Positions 33,230-42,447 of a DNA stretch of 64,000 nucleotides are shown in pieces (position 1 is the stretch's first letter; each line of letters starts with the position of its first letter). The notes beneath the pieces are model-generated. The model was not told the DNA's origin. It saw nothing but the letters and a program-made list of their open reading frames with translations, and searched no databases. A program made the translations under genes and the position numbers. Source of the DNA: Isosphaeraceae bacterium (GTDB taxonomy: Bacteria; Planctomycetota; Planctomycetia; Isosphaerales; Isosphaeraceae); assembly GCA_026004735.1 (NCBI GenBank), contig BPJS01000001.1:2615641-2679640 (forward strand). Direction: 5' to 3'.

Positions 33230-35509
33230 TCAGGGCAGGGTCGAGTAGAGCACGATATTGGCGGCGATCTTGAGGGCGCTGTCGTGGGTGTAGCCCTTGC
33301 AGTCGAGGCCCTGATGGCGTTCGAGGGCGCAGCCGATATCGAACCGGGAGTAGATGATGGCCCAGTGGCCGTCGATTTTGATCCCTTCGAGCTGGGGCGG
33401 CCCAGTCTGGCCGCCGGCAGCCTGGGTGTACTGGACTTCGGAGAGGTCGTAGCCGCCGGGCAGGTGGAACAGTTCGTCGTCGGGCGGGATCGGCTCGAGC
33501 GGCTTATCGGGAAAGAGTTCGGCGACGAATTTGCGGAAGCTGGCGTCGAACGCGGGGCTGCCACAGGCGGCGTCGGCGAAGATCACGCCGCCGCCGGGTT
33601 CGAGGTGGTCGCGGAGGATTTGCAGATGGTCGGCCGGGAATGAGAGGCTGGCGCGGCCTTGGAGGTAGATCAGCGGGTAGTAGATGAGGTTGGGGTCGTT
33701 GGCGAACAGCTCGCGGTGGTTGATGACGACATCCATCTTGAGCTTTTCGCGGAGGAGGGTGGTGAGGTTGGGGATGGCCAGGGGGGCGATGTTCCACTCG
33801 CCGGCGTGTTTGAGCTTGGCGATATGAAGGGCCCCGCGTTTGGCAGTCTCCGTGGCGAATTGGGTGGTTTCGCGGGGGGTGAGCTTGTCGGCGGGCAGTT
33901 CACGGCCGGTGGCGTAGTCGACGATGTTTTGTCCGACCCGAACGGCTTTGACGACCAGGGGATGGTCGGGCTGAGTTTCGAGCTGGTGCCAGCCGCAGGA
34001 GAGGTCCTGGGGGGTGTAGATGACGACCGTCCGGCAGCCGTGCTCGATGCCCCAGAGCGGGTGGACATCGGGGGTGAGCAGGTGCTTGGCGCGCCAGACG
34101 GCGTGATCCTCGGGCAGCGGTTTGAGCTGATACTCAGGCTCGGGGAAGATTTCGAGCATCAGGGCGCGAAAGCCCTGGTCGAACTCGGAGCGTCCGCAGC
34201 ACGCCTCGGCCAGGATCAGGCCGCCCTGTTCGACATACTGGCGGAGCCGGGCCTTGCCGGCGGCCGTGAACTGGGGCGCTTGATGGCCATTGAAGTAGAG
34301 GATCGGCGCCATGAGCACATCCTCGATCGAGGCAACATTGGGGTCGACGACCTGCCAAGTGACCAGGTGGTTCCAGTCGCGGGAGACGACGCCAACTAAG
34401 TTACGGATGTCGTCGTGGTCATTGTCCCAGTCGGCGCCTGGCCCGTGGCGGGCCTTGTTGATCAGGACCGGGGCGCGGCCTTTAGCAAGGAACAAAACGG
34501 CGAAGCTGGTGGCGATGATCGGCTCGCGTTCGGTGTGCTCCGAACCTTGCCAGTAACCTTGAAGGCGGTCCTGCTCGCCGACCAAATATTCCGCGCCTTC
34601 GCGGTACCAGTCGTGCTCACCGAAGAATCGCTGGCCGGTCAGGCGGCCTGCGCGCTCGAGGCCGTAGAGGTAGTAATACTTCCAGAGCTGGCCACGACCC
34701 CAGTTTTCGGTGACTCGGAAGTGAGTCGAGAGCCAGTCGATGCCGGCCTGGAGGTCGACATTGATCCCCCCGACCCCGCAGTTCCGGATTTCGCCGCTGG
34801 GGAGTAAGACTTCCTGACCCTGGTAGCGTTTCAGGCCGCTGATGACCAGCGAGGCGATGCCAGCGCAGGTCATGCTGGCCGTTGGGCTATCGGCGCCCCG
34901 GGGCATGTAGCCCCAAGAACCGTCACGGCGCTGGGCACTTTCCCAGTATTTGCGGGAGCGCAGCCAGGTTTCGGGTCGAACCGGGATCCCGACCTCCGCG
35001 GCCGCATGGAGGCCGAGCAAGGCATATTGCGTATTGGAGTTGTCGCCCGGGGCTTCCTTTTCGGCGGTGTAGGTCCAAGAGCCGGGCCACTCGTTGTGGT
35101 CACCCTGCTTGATCTGGGCACGCTCGAGCCACTCGACGTTGGCGGCCAGGCGAAGCCGATACTTGGCTGGGTCGGCCGCGGCGAACACCATCGTCTGAAG
35201 GGCGACCGAGTACGTACGACCCAGGTCGCTGGCCGAAAACTGCTCGAGGTAGCGGAGACCGCGATCAATCGTCGGTGTTCCCGGTTTCTCGCCGGCGGTC
35301 AGCAGAGCGAGCATCACCAGCGAACTGGTTCCGGTATGAGCACGATGGTCGGCGTCGGGCCAGGAACCATCGGCTTGCTGCTGTCGGGCCAGATAGCGGA
35401 CGCCGTTGCGGATCGCCTCTTCCACCTGTCGGGCTGTGACCTGAGCGTGCGCAGACGGCACCAGCCCCAAAAGCAACAAGACCGCGGCCATCGCAAGGCG
35501 GCGACCCAT
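33230..35509 (-). CDS. Secreted prenyltransferase-repeat and DUF4159 protein
   Basis: 759 aa from the ATG at 35509; a GTG three codons upstream is possible. After a signal peptide (LAMAAVLLLLGLVPSAHA) come terpene-cyclase-like alpha/alpha-barrel repeats (~30-330): AIRNGVRYLARQQQADGSW, then LRSRKYWESAQRRDGSWGYM and similar QxxDGSW units. Two DUF4159 units follow: APILYFNGHQAPQFTAAGKA...EQGGLILAEACCG and YPLIYLQGRASLSFPADH...EPGGGVIFADAACG. The second ends in HWAIIYSRFDIGCALERH. DUF4159 proteins are predicted to resemble glutamine-amidotransferase-like folds and are widespread in planctomycetes, with unknown function. The QxxDGSW repeats suggest binding of a hydrophobic or peptide ligand rather than cyclisation, because the DxDD motif is absent. 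Confidence 0.82.
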   Translation of the reverse strand: MGRRLAMAAVLLLLGLVPSAHAQVTARQVEEAIRNGVRYLARQQQADGSWPDADHRAHTGTSSLVMLALLTAGEKPGTPTIDRGLRYLEQFSASDLGRTYSVALQTMVFAAADPAKYRLRLAANVEWLERAQIKQGDHNEWPGSWTYTAEKEAPGDNSNTQYALLGLHAAAEVGIPVRPETWLRSRKYWESAQRRDGSWGYMPRGADSPTASMTCAGIASLVISGLKRYQGQEVLLPSGEIRNCGVGGINVDLQAGIDWLSTHFRVTENWGRGQLWKYYYLYGLERAGRLTGQRFFGEHDWYREGAEYLVGEQDRLQGYWQGSEHTEREPIIATSFAVLFLAKGRAPVLINKARHGPGADWDNDHDDIRNLVGVVSRDWNHLVTWQVVDPNVASIEDVLMAPILYFNGHQAPQFTAAGKARLRQYVEQGGLILAEACCGRSEFDQGFRALMLEIFPEPEYQLKPLPEDHAVWRAKHLLTPDVHPLWGIEHGCRTVVIYTPQDLSCGWHQLETQPDHPLVVKAVRVGQNIVDYATGRELPADKLTPRETTQFATETAKRGALHIAKLKHAGEWNIAPLAIPNLTTLLREKLKMDVVINHRELFANDPNLIYYPLIYLQGRASLSFPADHLQILRDHLEPGGGVIFADAACGSPAFDASFRKFVAELFPDKPLEPIPPDDELFHLPGGYDLSEVQYTQAAGGQTGPPQLEGIKIDGHWAIIYSRFDIGCALERHQGLDCKGYTHDSALKIAANIVLYSTLP

Positions 35510-35914
35510 AGCGTCCACCCCATGCCGGGAGCGACAAGTCTGCCCTAAGACAATCGTCAGTGTCTTCGCCGGGCATGGGATCGGTCAAGGGTGATTGGTT
35601 GAACGACGTGTCGGAGTCCGCCACAGCGGCGGGAGCGAGGCCCGATTGGTGCCTGCCAACCGGAGCATTGAGGAGGAGCGAAGCCGGGTGAGGGAACGGT
35701 CTGGCCGGCTCAAGACGCAGGCAAGATCGGTCGCGGCCGCACGGCCTGCGTGGATTCGGACGGATCGGGCGAGGGCCTGGGATCGTGGGATTCGCTCCAG
35801 GTTGAGCGGCCTCACGACGTCGATGTCCGCGCACGAGGTGGAGCCACGGCGTCCGACGCGACGGCCGCCGTGGTTCAAGCCGACAAGCGAACGGACGCGT
35901 CCGGGCGGCTCAGA
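35510..35914. other. Intergenic region without recognised features
   Basis: 405 bases between the DUF4159 gene and ahpD, both on the minus strand. Overlapping reading frames here are Arg/Ser-rich and unconvincing. It should contain the DUF4159 gene promoter; no clear hexamers were found. Confidence 0.45.
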
Positions 35915-36451
35915 TCAATGAACCATGACGCGGGAGGCGGCCAGAGCGGTCTGAAAGCCCCGGACGACCGCCGCGATCCGAACAGCGTCGTGGATCTGCT
36001 CCTCGGTCAGGCCTTCCTTGAGCAGGCTTTCCTCGTGGGAGCGGATGCACAGTTCGCAGCCCGCCAGTGCCGCACAGGCCATGGCGCAGAGCTCGAAGAG
36101 AGCTTTGGAGGTGGCCGGTCGGGCCATGCGGGTCATCCGCAGGGCGGCGGGCCGCTGGCTGTAGCTGGGTTTGCCGACCATGTGGCGAAACCGGTAGTAG
36201 ACCGTGTTCATGGCCATCAGGGCGGCGGCTGCGCGGGCATCGGACAAGACGTCGGCGGTGAGAACGTCGCGGGCTTCGGCGGCCAGCGCGTCGGCCAGGG
36301 TTGCGTCCTGCGAAAAAAGAGCGGATGCGTACGCGACAGCGTAACGCTGGACCGCATCGAGAGAACCCGACGAGAGGACCGTGCCCAAATTGAGCCGAAG
36401 ATCCTTGGTCTCGTCGCCCAAACGATTCTTGAGGTCGTCGAGAGAGAGCAT
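35915..36451 (-). CDS. ahpD: Alkyl hydroperoxide reductase AhpD-like (carboxymuconolactone decarboxylase fold)
   Basis: 178 aa. The CMD-fold active site is C132 and C135 in GCELCIRSHEE with H139, the Cys-x-x-Cys-x-x-x-His relay of AhpD. In the M. tuberculosis type, AhpD regenerates AhpC using lipoamide-linked reducing power. The helical bundle around it (YAVAYASALFSQDATLADAL; ARAAAALMAMNTVYYRFRHM) fits the family. It lies 77 bases downstream of ahpC on the same strand, the expected operon. It acts in the cytoplasm. Confidence 0.9.
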   Translation of the reverse strand: MLSLDDLKNRLGDETKDLRLNLGTVLSSGSLDAVQRYAVAYASALFSQDATLADALAAEARDVLTADVLSDARAAAALMAMNTVYYRFRHMVGKPSYSQRPAALRMTRMARPATSKALFELCAMACAALAGCELCIRSHEESLLKEGLTEEQIHDAVRIAAVVRGFQTALAASRVMVH

Positions 36452-36528
36452 ATGCGATCCTGGATCAAACCGGTGGGAGAAGGACGCTGGAAGTCTGACC
36501 AGGCCGAGCGCTGGCAGCGGGGCCGGCT

Positions 36529-37056
36529 TCAGACCTGGATGGTGGCCTCACCCTTTTTCCAGTTGCAGGGGCAAAGCTCGTCGGACTGGACGGCGTCGAG
36601 GACGCGGAGGATTTCGTCAACATTGCGGCCGACGTTCAGATTGTTGACCGCGACGAACTGGATGACACCTTCTGGGTCGACCAGGAAGGTGGCGCGGAGA
36701 CAGACGCCCTCGGCCGGGTCGAGGATCCCCAGATCGGCCGCGAGCTTCTGTGCGGCGATCAGCGGAAACCGTAGCTCACGCAGTTCATCGTGGGATCGAC
36801 ACCAGGCCAGATGAGCATACTCGTTGTCGGTGCTGCCGCCGACAACGGCGCAATCCCGATCCTGAAATTCGCGGAGCCGCTGGTTGAACGCCACGATCTC
36901 AGTCGGGCAGACGAAGGTAAAGTCTTTGGGATAGAAGAAGTAAACGACCCAGCGACCAGCGTGCGTCTGGTGCGTGATCTCGGTCAGGCTCTCCGGGTTG
37001 CCACCAAGACACGCCTTGGCAGTAAAGGCCGGAAAACGATCGCCGACGGTCAGCAT
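36529..37056 (-). CDS. ahpC: Peroxiredoxin AhpC (mycobacterial-type, CPC C-terminus)
   Basis: 175 aa. A 2-Cys-type peroxiredoxin reducing H2O2 and organic or peroxynitrite peroxides. The peroxidatic cysteine is C50 in KDFTFVCPTEIVAFN. The resolving region is C162/C164 in DELCPCNWKKGEATI, the extra Cys-Pro-Cys characteristic of AhpC proteins partnered with AhpD rather than AhpF. GGAGG upstream of the ATG. It is the first gene of the ahpC-ahpD operon, divergent from oxyR, indicating induction by peroxide. Confidence 0.95.
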   Translation of the reverse strand: MLTVGDRFPAFTAKACLGGNPESLTEITHQTHAGRWVVYFFYPKDFTFVCPTEIVAFNQRLREFQDRDCAVVGGSTDNEYAHLAWCRSHDELRELRFPLIAAQKLAADLGILDPAEGVCLRATFLVDPEGVIQFVAVNNLNVGRNVDEILRVLDAVQSDELCPCNWKKGEATIQV

Positions 37057-37211
37057 CGATCAAACCTCCATTGCGTAACCATAAACGCGTTCGCGAACCG
37101 GGGACCGCTCGACCAGGTTTCATCCCGCCCGAAATCCCCGGTGTAGCTATCCTAGACAGTCTCGCCTATAATTCAAACAAATTGGTCGAATACATTGGAT
37201 AAGAATACGTT
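37057..37211. promoter_or_regulatory. ahpC/oxyR divergent regulatory region
   Basis: 155 bases. A TATAAT (37167-37172) lies on the plus strand about 40 bases before oxyR. Two copies of ATTGG (37181-37185 and 37194-37198), 13 bases apart, sit between it and the oxyR ATG. An exact ATAG-N7-CTAT OxyR consensus array was not found. Binding of the adjacent OxyR somewhere in this interval is expected by analogy. Confidence 0.45.
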
Positions 37212-38111
37212 ATGGATCTAGCGACCCTTCGTTCATTCTTGAAGATCGTGGAGCATGGGACGTTCACCCGGGCGGCGGTGGCCTGTGGGGTATCGCAGCC
37301 GGCTCTGAGCCAGCAGGTGGCGAAGCTGGAGGCGGAACTAGGCACGCCGTTGTTTGAGCGGCAGGGGCGGCGGTTGAAGCTGACCGAGACGGGAGAGCGG
37401 CTTCGGGAGCGTGCCGAGCAGATCGTGGCGCTGGTGGACGACACGGCGCGGGAGCTTGCCGATGACGGTCGGACGGGTCGGTTGGCGGTGGCGGCGATTC
37501 CGACGATTGCGCCGTACTTTCTTCCGGGCCCGCTCAAGGCCTTTCGGGAGCAACACCCGGAGGTGCGACTGGAGCTGCACGAGCTGACGACCGAGGCGTT
37601 GCTGAAGGCATTGCGTCAGGGGGATGTGGATCTGGGGGTCCTGGCGCTTCCGGTCGATGGGCGGTATCTCGAGTTCGAGCCGCTCTTTGAGGAGTCGTTG
37701 CTGCTGGTGGTGCCGGCGGGGCACCGGCTGGCGCGGGGCGGGCCAGTACGGCTGGACCGGCTCAGGGCGGAGCCGTTTGTGCTACTCGACGAGGCGCACT
37801 GCCTCTCGGGTCAGATCCGCAGTTTCTGCGAGCGGCGGCAGTTCCACCCGTTGGAGACGGGGCGTTCGACCCAGTTGGCGACGGTTCAGGAGATGGTGGC
37901 GCTGGGGCATGGTCTGTCGTTCGTGCCCGAGATGGCGCGTCGGCTCGACACCAGCGACCAGCGGGTCTACGTCCCGATCGCGGGCGAGGCACCCCGGCGG
38001 ACAATCGGCGTAGGCTGGAACCCCTACCGGTATCAGTCGCGGCTGGCGCGGGCGTTTCGAGAGCAACTGCGGAGCGCGGCGCGGCCAGATGAGCCTAGCC
38101 GCAGCAGATAA
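37212..38111 (+). CDS. oxyR: OxyR-type LysR peroxide-sensing regulator
   Basis: 299 aa. The LysR helix-turn-helix is at residues ~18-45 (TFTRAAVACGVSQPALSQQV), followed by a linker helix and a two-lobed periplasmic-binding-like effector domain. It carries the OxyR redox pair C197 and C206 in DEAHCLSGQIRSFCERRQ, with the same nine-residue separation as C199/C208 of E. coli OxyR; the surrounding HCL and FC residues match too. Divergence from ahpC-ahpD makes peroxide-dependent activation of that operon, and autorepression, the likely role. The final ~20 residues are atypical. Confidence 0.93.
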   Translation: MDLATLRSFLKIVEHGTFTRAAVACGVSQPALSQQVAKLEAELGTPLFERQGRRLKLTETGERLRERAEQIVALVDDTARELADDGRTGRLAVAAIPTIAPYFLPGPLKAFREQHPEVRLELHELTTEALLKALRQGDVDLGVLALPVDGRYLEFEPLFEESLLLVVPAGHRLARGGPVRLDRLRAEPFVLLDEAHCLSGQIRSFCERRQFHPLETGRSTQLATVQEMVALGHGLSFVPEMARRLDTSDQRVYVPIAGEAPRRTIGVGWNPYRYQSRLARAFREQLRSAARPDEPSRSR

Positions 38112-38273
38112 ACGGCAAGGAGCTTGCCTCGCTGGGGGGGCGATGACACTCCGCACGGCACGGGTCCCCGGTTCGGAGGATAGACAAGCCACACGGCATC
38201 GGGCTGGCACATTGCTGAGGACGATCCGCGGCGATATTATCGTTTTCCAGAATCGTATTACTCGGAGGTTCCG

Positions 38274-38789
38274 ATGGCTCGGGAACTGGTGGGATTGCTG
38301 ATTGTCTGGGTCGTGGGGCAAGCCGATCCTAAGCCGCCGGATCCGAAGGCGGTGGCGGAGTGCCTGGAGCGGGTTCGCGATTATCACGGCGGCGCAGGTC
38401 CGTGGGCGGTGGTCGGGTACCGGATGGGGCAACGGGCGCTGGCCGAGCTTGGCCTGCCGCGATCGAGCCACGACCTGGAGGTGGTGCACTACTGCCCGGA
38501 GCAGGTTCAGTACGCCTGTGTCATGGACGGCGTGCACGCCGCAACGGGGGCGTCGGCGGGCAAGCTGAATCTGAAGCATGTGGCCAGCGATGCCGCGGCG
38601 ATGCGCACGGTGTTCCGGAATCGCCGGACGGGCCGGACGGTGGTCGCGCGGGTCCGTCCGGAGTTGGTGGCGTCGATTCTGGACCTTCCGCTGGAGCGTC
38701 TGGAAGCGGAGGGGAAGCGGGTCGCGGCGCTGGCGGACCCGAGCATCTTCGTGATTGAGGCGGACGCTGCTCTCGGAGGGGACCAATGA
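38274..38789 (+). CDS. FmdE-like domain protein
   Basis: 171 aa. GGAGG lies six bases before the ATG. After a short hydrophobic start ([13 protein letters not shown], a possible signal) the pattern matches FwdE/Fmd[28 protein letters not shown], then [31 protein letters not shown], then [15 protein letters not shown] (quoted in parts). Known relatives have a His/Cys metal site near the N-terminus (HGHxCPG); here the equivalent region reads YHGGAGPW and has no cysteine, so metal binding may be altered. The true role of FmdE in formylmethanofuran dehydrogenase is unclear, and this copy is 17 kb from the fhc cluster, so a C1 role is uncertain. Overlaps the DUF1559 gene start. Confidence 0.75.
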   Translation: MARELVGLLIVWVVGQADPKPPDPKAVAECLERVRDYHGGAGPWAVVGYRMGQRALAELGLPRSSHDLEVVHYCPEQVQYACVMDGVHAATGASAGKLNLKHVASDAAAMRTVFRNRRTGRTVVARVRPELVASILDLPLERLEAEGKRVAALADPSIFVIEADAALGGDQ

Positions 38790-39760
38790 GCCGGCGACGT
38801 CGTGGCTTTACCTTGATCGAGCTGCTGGTGGTGATCGCGATTATCGGCGTGCTGATCGCCCTGCTACTGCCAGCGGTTCAGGCGGCCCGCGAGGCAGCGC
38901 GGCGGGCGCAGTGCACGAACAATCTCAAGCAGCTCGGCCTGGCTGTAACGATGTACGAGGGGACGTTTCGGGTCTTTCCGCCGTCGTCGCAGGGGCCGGT
39001 CTACCAATTCAGCGCCCTGGCGCGGCTGTTCCCGTACCTGGAGCAGTCGGCCACGTTCGCGGCGCTGAATTTTGATCTGGGGCTGAAGGCAAACGGCAAC
39101 GCTCCGATCCGCCCTGAAAATACGACCGCCACGCGGACGCTGGTGATGACCTTCCTGTGTCCGAGTGACGGGAACTACGAAATCGCGTTTGATCCCGACC
39201 AGCGCCCGTTCAACTATCTAGGCTGCGCGGGCACCGGGCCGGACGACGGCGCGATGATCCCGCCGGCGGCCAATGGAGTCATCTTCATCAGTTCGGTGAT
39301 TCCGTATGCCGAGGTCCGTGACGGGCTGTCGCATACGGCGGTGATGAGCGAGTCGGTCATCGGCAACAACCAGGCATTGGAGGCGGGGATGATCGGCGAT
39401 CCCCGGGTCCAGTTTCGGGATCTGGGTCAGGACGTGCCGCCGATCCTGCGGCCGACACCGGCCAACTGCGGCCCAGGATCCCGTTACCCTTGGGGCGGGA
39501 ATCGCAACTACGGTTGGGCGACCGGCCGGAGCGACGGCCCGATCTACAACCATGTGCTTCGCCCCAACGACCCGCAGCCAGATTGCATCCACGCGCACAT
39601 CCGGGCCTGGAAGACGGCCCGGAGTTATCACCCGGGTGGTGTGAACGTCTTGTTTGGGGATGGGCGGGTCTCGTTTGTCAAGGACGGGATCGCGCTGGAG
39701 ACCTGGCGTGCCCTGAGCACGCGCCGGGGCGGCGAGGTTGTCTCGCAGTCCGATTATTGA
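38786..39760 (+). CDS. DUF1559 protein with type IV pilin-like N-terminus
   Basis: 324 aa. The prepilin leader [21 protein letters not shown] followed by [25 protein letters not shown] is the standard planctomycete DUF1559 start: GFTLIE for prepilin peptidase cleavage, then the long hydrophobic helix. The C-terminus has the H-X9-DG motif, [16 protein letters not shown]. Members are thought to be pseudopilins or surface proteins and occur in tens of copies per genome; the function is unknown. The start overlaps the FmdE-like gene by four bases (ATGA), with GGAGGGG upstream, so the two are co-translated. Confidence 0.93.
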   Translation: MSRRRRGFTLIELLVVIAIIGVLIALLLPAVQAAREAARRAQCTNNLKQLGLAVTMYEGTFRVFPPSSQGPVYQFSALARLFPYLEQSATFAALNFDLGLKANGNAPIRPENTTATRTLVMTFLCPSDGNYEIAFDPDQRPFNYLGCAGTGPDDGAMIPPAANGVIFISSVIPYAEVRDGLSHTAVMSESVIGNNQALEAGMIGDPRVQFRDLGQDVPPILRPTPANCGPGSRYPWGGNRNYGWATGRSDGPIYNHVLRPNDPQPDCIHAHIRAWKTARSYHPGGVNVLFGDGRVSFVKDGIALETWRALSTRRGGEVVSQSDY

Positions 39761-39968
39761 GCCAACAGCCGGATTGGCCTGCGCGGGACGGAAGCGGTGC
39801 GGGCCGGGACTGGACACCCCCACCCGTACCCACGTCCCAGATCGTGGTCCAATACGCGGCGGCCCTTCTGAGGATGTTGAGCGGAGCTGGCCAGATCCAC
39901 GCTGTTTGGGCGAGAATCATGCCTCTGCGGGGTCAGTCCGCTGAGACCCGGCGCGGGGCAGGTCTACG

Positions 39969-40778
39969 ATGGGAACGATCGCTCGCTATCTGCGAATCAT
40001 GGCCTCCCTGGCCCGGTATACGCTGGCTCGGGAGATGGCCTTCCGGGGCAATTTTCTGGTCAAGGTGTCGGTTGAGGTGCTCTGGTTGCTGATCCTGTTG
40101 GCGTTTTATCGCACGATTTACGCGCGGACGGATTCGGTGGCGGGCTGGTCGGAACCGGAGTACTTGTTTTTTGTCGGTTGTTTCTTCGCGCTCAATGGGT
40201 TGATCGAGACGCTATTTCTGGAGAACTGCAACGAGTTTGCGGAGCTGGTCCGGACGGGCGATCTGGACTTTTTGCTGTTGCGGCCGATCGACGAGCAGTT
40301 TCTGGTCTCGTGCCGCAAGGTGGACTGGGCGACGGCGCCCAACGTGATCATGGGCGGCGCCCTGATGCTCTCGGCGCTGGGGCGGCTGGGCTGGCCCTTG
40401 GACGCCGGCCGGCTGGTCGGGTTTGTGGTGCTGTTTGCCTGCGGGGTGCTGATCGCCTACAGCTTCATGCTGATGCTGACCAGTTTGTCGGTCTATCTGG
40501 TGCGGAATCAGAGTTTGATGGAGATGTGGTGGCTGTTCTCGAGTCTGGCGCGGTATCCAAAGGAGATTTTCGCGGGAACGTGGGCCGAACCGATCGGGAG
40601 ATTCTTCACCTATCTGGTGCCGATCTTACTGGTGGTCAATGTGCCGGCGGCGACGATGGTCCGGGCGCTGGAGCCGGGATTGATCGGGTTCACGATGGTG
40701 GCGACGGTTGGGCTGGTGGCGGTCAGCCGCTGGTTTTTTCGCCGTGCTTTGCGAACTTACCGCAGCGCGAGCAGTTGA
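39969..40778 (+). CDS. ABC-2 type permease, DUF990-like, without local ATPase
   Basis: 269 aa with six hydrophobic helices. MASLARYTLAREMAFRGNFLVKVSVEV is typical of this permease family. So are the TGDLDFLLLRPIDEQFLVS cytoplasmic loop and the GTWAEPIGRFFTYLVPILLVVN segment. It resembles the second permease normally encoded next to the ATPase/permease pair at 25674-27562, which lacks such a partner there. No ATP-binding gene lies nearby. The gene stands alone: 208 bases separate it from the DUF1559 gene. It probably works with the distant pair; this is inference. Confidence 0.85.
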   Translation: MGTIARYLRIMASLARYTLAREMAFRGNFLVKVSVEVLWLLILLAFYRTIYARTDSVAGWSEPEYLFFVGCFFALNGLIETLFLENCNEFAELVRTGDLDFLLLRPIDEQFLVSCRKVDWATAPNVIMGGALMLSALGRLGWPLDAGRLVGFVVLFACGVLIAYSFMLMLTSLSVYLVRNQSLMEMWWLFSSLARYPKEIFAGTWAEPIGRFFTYLVPILLVVNVPAATMVRALEPGLIGFTMVATVGLVAVSRWFFRRALRTYRSASS

Positions 40779-40910
40779 TGGCGACCAGAGCGAGTCAGCC
40801 GAGCCGGCCTGATCATGCGCGGATCGTGTGACGGCCGCGCCGGCAATGGAGACGGAACCACCGGGGCGGCGTTGGTCGCGGGTCGGAGGGCTGCGGCGTT
40901 TGGAGGCCGA

Positions 40911-42296
40911 TCAGGCGAAGAGGTCGACGATCGGGAGGCCTTCGGTGATCCGCAGGGGCCGATCCAGGGGGTCGCGGACCTCGGTCTCGGGGTCAATGCC
41001 GAGAGCGTGGTAGATCGTGGCGGCGAGGTCCTCGGGCTGGACGGGGTCGCGTGCGGGGTAGGCGCCGATGCGGTCGGAGGCACCGTGGACATAACCGCCA
41101 CGAATCCCGGCCCCGGCCAAGGCCGCGCTATAGCACCGGGGCCAGTGTTCGCGGCCAGCGTTGCCAGCGGTGATCTTGGGGTTGCGGCCAAACTCGCCGA
41201 CCCAGACGACCAGGGTTTCGTCGAGGAGTCCGCGCGCGTCGAGGTCGTCCAGCAGCGCAGCGAACCCACGGTCGGCCGGGGGCATCAGGCGGTTTTTGAG
41301 CTGGTTGAAGTTGTCGCCGTGGGTATCCCAGAAGTTCATGCCGTCGTCGTGCCAGTTGACCGTGACGAGGCGGACGCCGGCTTCGACCAGCCGCCGTGCC
41401 AGGAGCAGGCACTGGCCGTGGATGTGGCGGCCGTAGCGGTCGCGGAGGCGGGGGTCTTCGCGCTCGATGGCGAAGGCGCCGCGGGCCTCGGCTGAAATGA
41501 CGGCGTCGAAGGCCTGGTGCTGGTAGTCGTCCCAGGAGTCGGAGGGGCTTCCGGCCGACCAGGCGTCCAGTCCGGTCAGCAGCCGGCGGCGGGAAAGAAG
41601 CCGAAGATCGTTGATCCCCTCGGGCAGGTTCATCCCCCCCACGCGGAAGCTGGGCGCATTGGGATCGCCGGTGACGAGGAAGGGGTCGTAGGCCTTGCCG
41701 AGCCAGCCGCCATGCTGACCGGGAGCACGGCCGCCCGGAGCCGCGGGGTGTGAGACCAGCCAGGGCATCGTCACCGCCGCCGGCAGCGCGTGGGGAGGCG
41801 GAGGCAACAGCTTGCCGACGAAGGAGCCGAGATGCGGCCAGTCGGACGGCGAGGGGCCAATCGCGTCCGACTTGGGCCGGGGCGCCAGGTGTCCGGTCTG
41901 AAACCGATGCACCGTCGAAAGATGGGCCGGATCGTCATGGGTCATCGACCGCACGATCGTCAGCCGCTGAGTCTGCCGCGCCAGATGCGGGAAGTGCTCG
42001 CTGATCCGGACGCCGGGCGTGGCCGTCTCGATCGCGGCAAACGGCCCGCGGATCGAATCCGGCGCCTCAGGCTTCGGATCCCACGTGTCCAGGTGGCTGG
42101 GACCACCCCACTGGAAAATGACGATGCACGACCGGGCCTGGCCAAAACCTGGAGACGAACCCCGGCGCGCCCGCGCCGCCTCGGCCCGGAGCAGCGTCGG
42201 CAAACCTAGTCCGGCCAACGCCAAAGCACCGGCCTGCAACGCAGCCCGGCGATGCGGAACCCGACGCCGAAACTCGACGCACCCGGCAACCTGCAT
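40911..42296 (-). CDS. DUF1501 protein (Tat-type signal, sulfatase-like fold)
   Basis: 461 aa from the ATG at 42296, with AGGAG upstream; in-frame residues beyond that are unlike a signal. The N-terminus (FRRRVPHRRAALQAGALALAGLGLP) is a Tat-like signal. The DUF1501 hallmark segments are CIVIFQWGGPSHLDTWDPKPE, HLARQTQRLTIVRSMTHDD, TVHRFQTG, VGEFGRNPKITAGNAGREHWPRCY and GYVHGASDRIGAYP. The family resembles alkaline phosphatase/sulfatase-fold enzymes and is expanded in planctomycetes, usually beside PSCyt1/DUF1549 proteins. That partner is absent here. Export is likely; the reaction is unknown. Confidence 0.93.
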   Translation of the reverse strand: MQVAGCVEFRRRVPHRRAALQAGALALAGLGLPTLLRAEAARARRGSSPGFGQARSCIVIFQWGGPSHLDTWDPKPEAPDSIRGPFAAIETATPGVRISEHFPHLARQTQRLTIVRSMTHDDPAHLSTVHRFQTGHLAPRPKSDAIGPSPSDWPHLGSFVGKLLPPPPHALPAAVTMPWLVSHPAAPGGRAPGQHGGWLGKAYDPFLVTGDPNAPSFRVGGMNLPEGINDLRLLSRRRLLTGLDAWSAGSPSDSWDDYQHQAFDAVISAEARGAFAIEREDPRLRDRYGRHIHGQCLLLARRLVEAGVRLVTVNWHDDGMNFWDTHGDNFNQLKNRLMPPADRGFAALLDDLDARGLLDETLVVWVGEFGRNPKITAGNAGREHWPRCYSAALAGAGIRGGYVHGASDRIGAYPARDPVQPEDLAATIYHALGIDPETEVRDPLDRPLRITEGLPIVDLFA

Positions 42297-42447
42297 CGAC
42301 CCGGCTCCTGACGTTGAACAATTGGCGAACAATCTGTGAAGAGCCTAGCATTCCGGTCTGCCTGAGTCCAGAGGGATCGCTGAGGCTGGGGATCGGGTAG
42401 GCTCGGAGCCTGAGGCGCGCGTACTTGGGGTTGAGGGGTGGAGAGCG

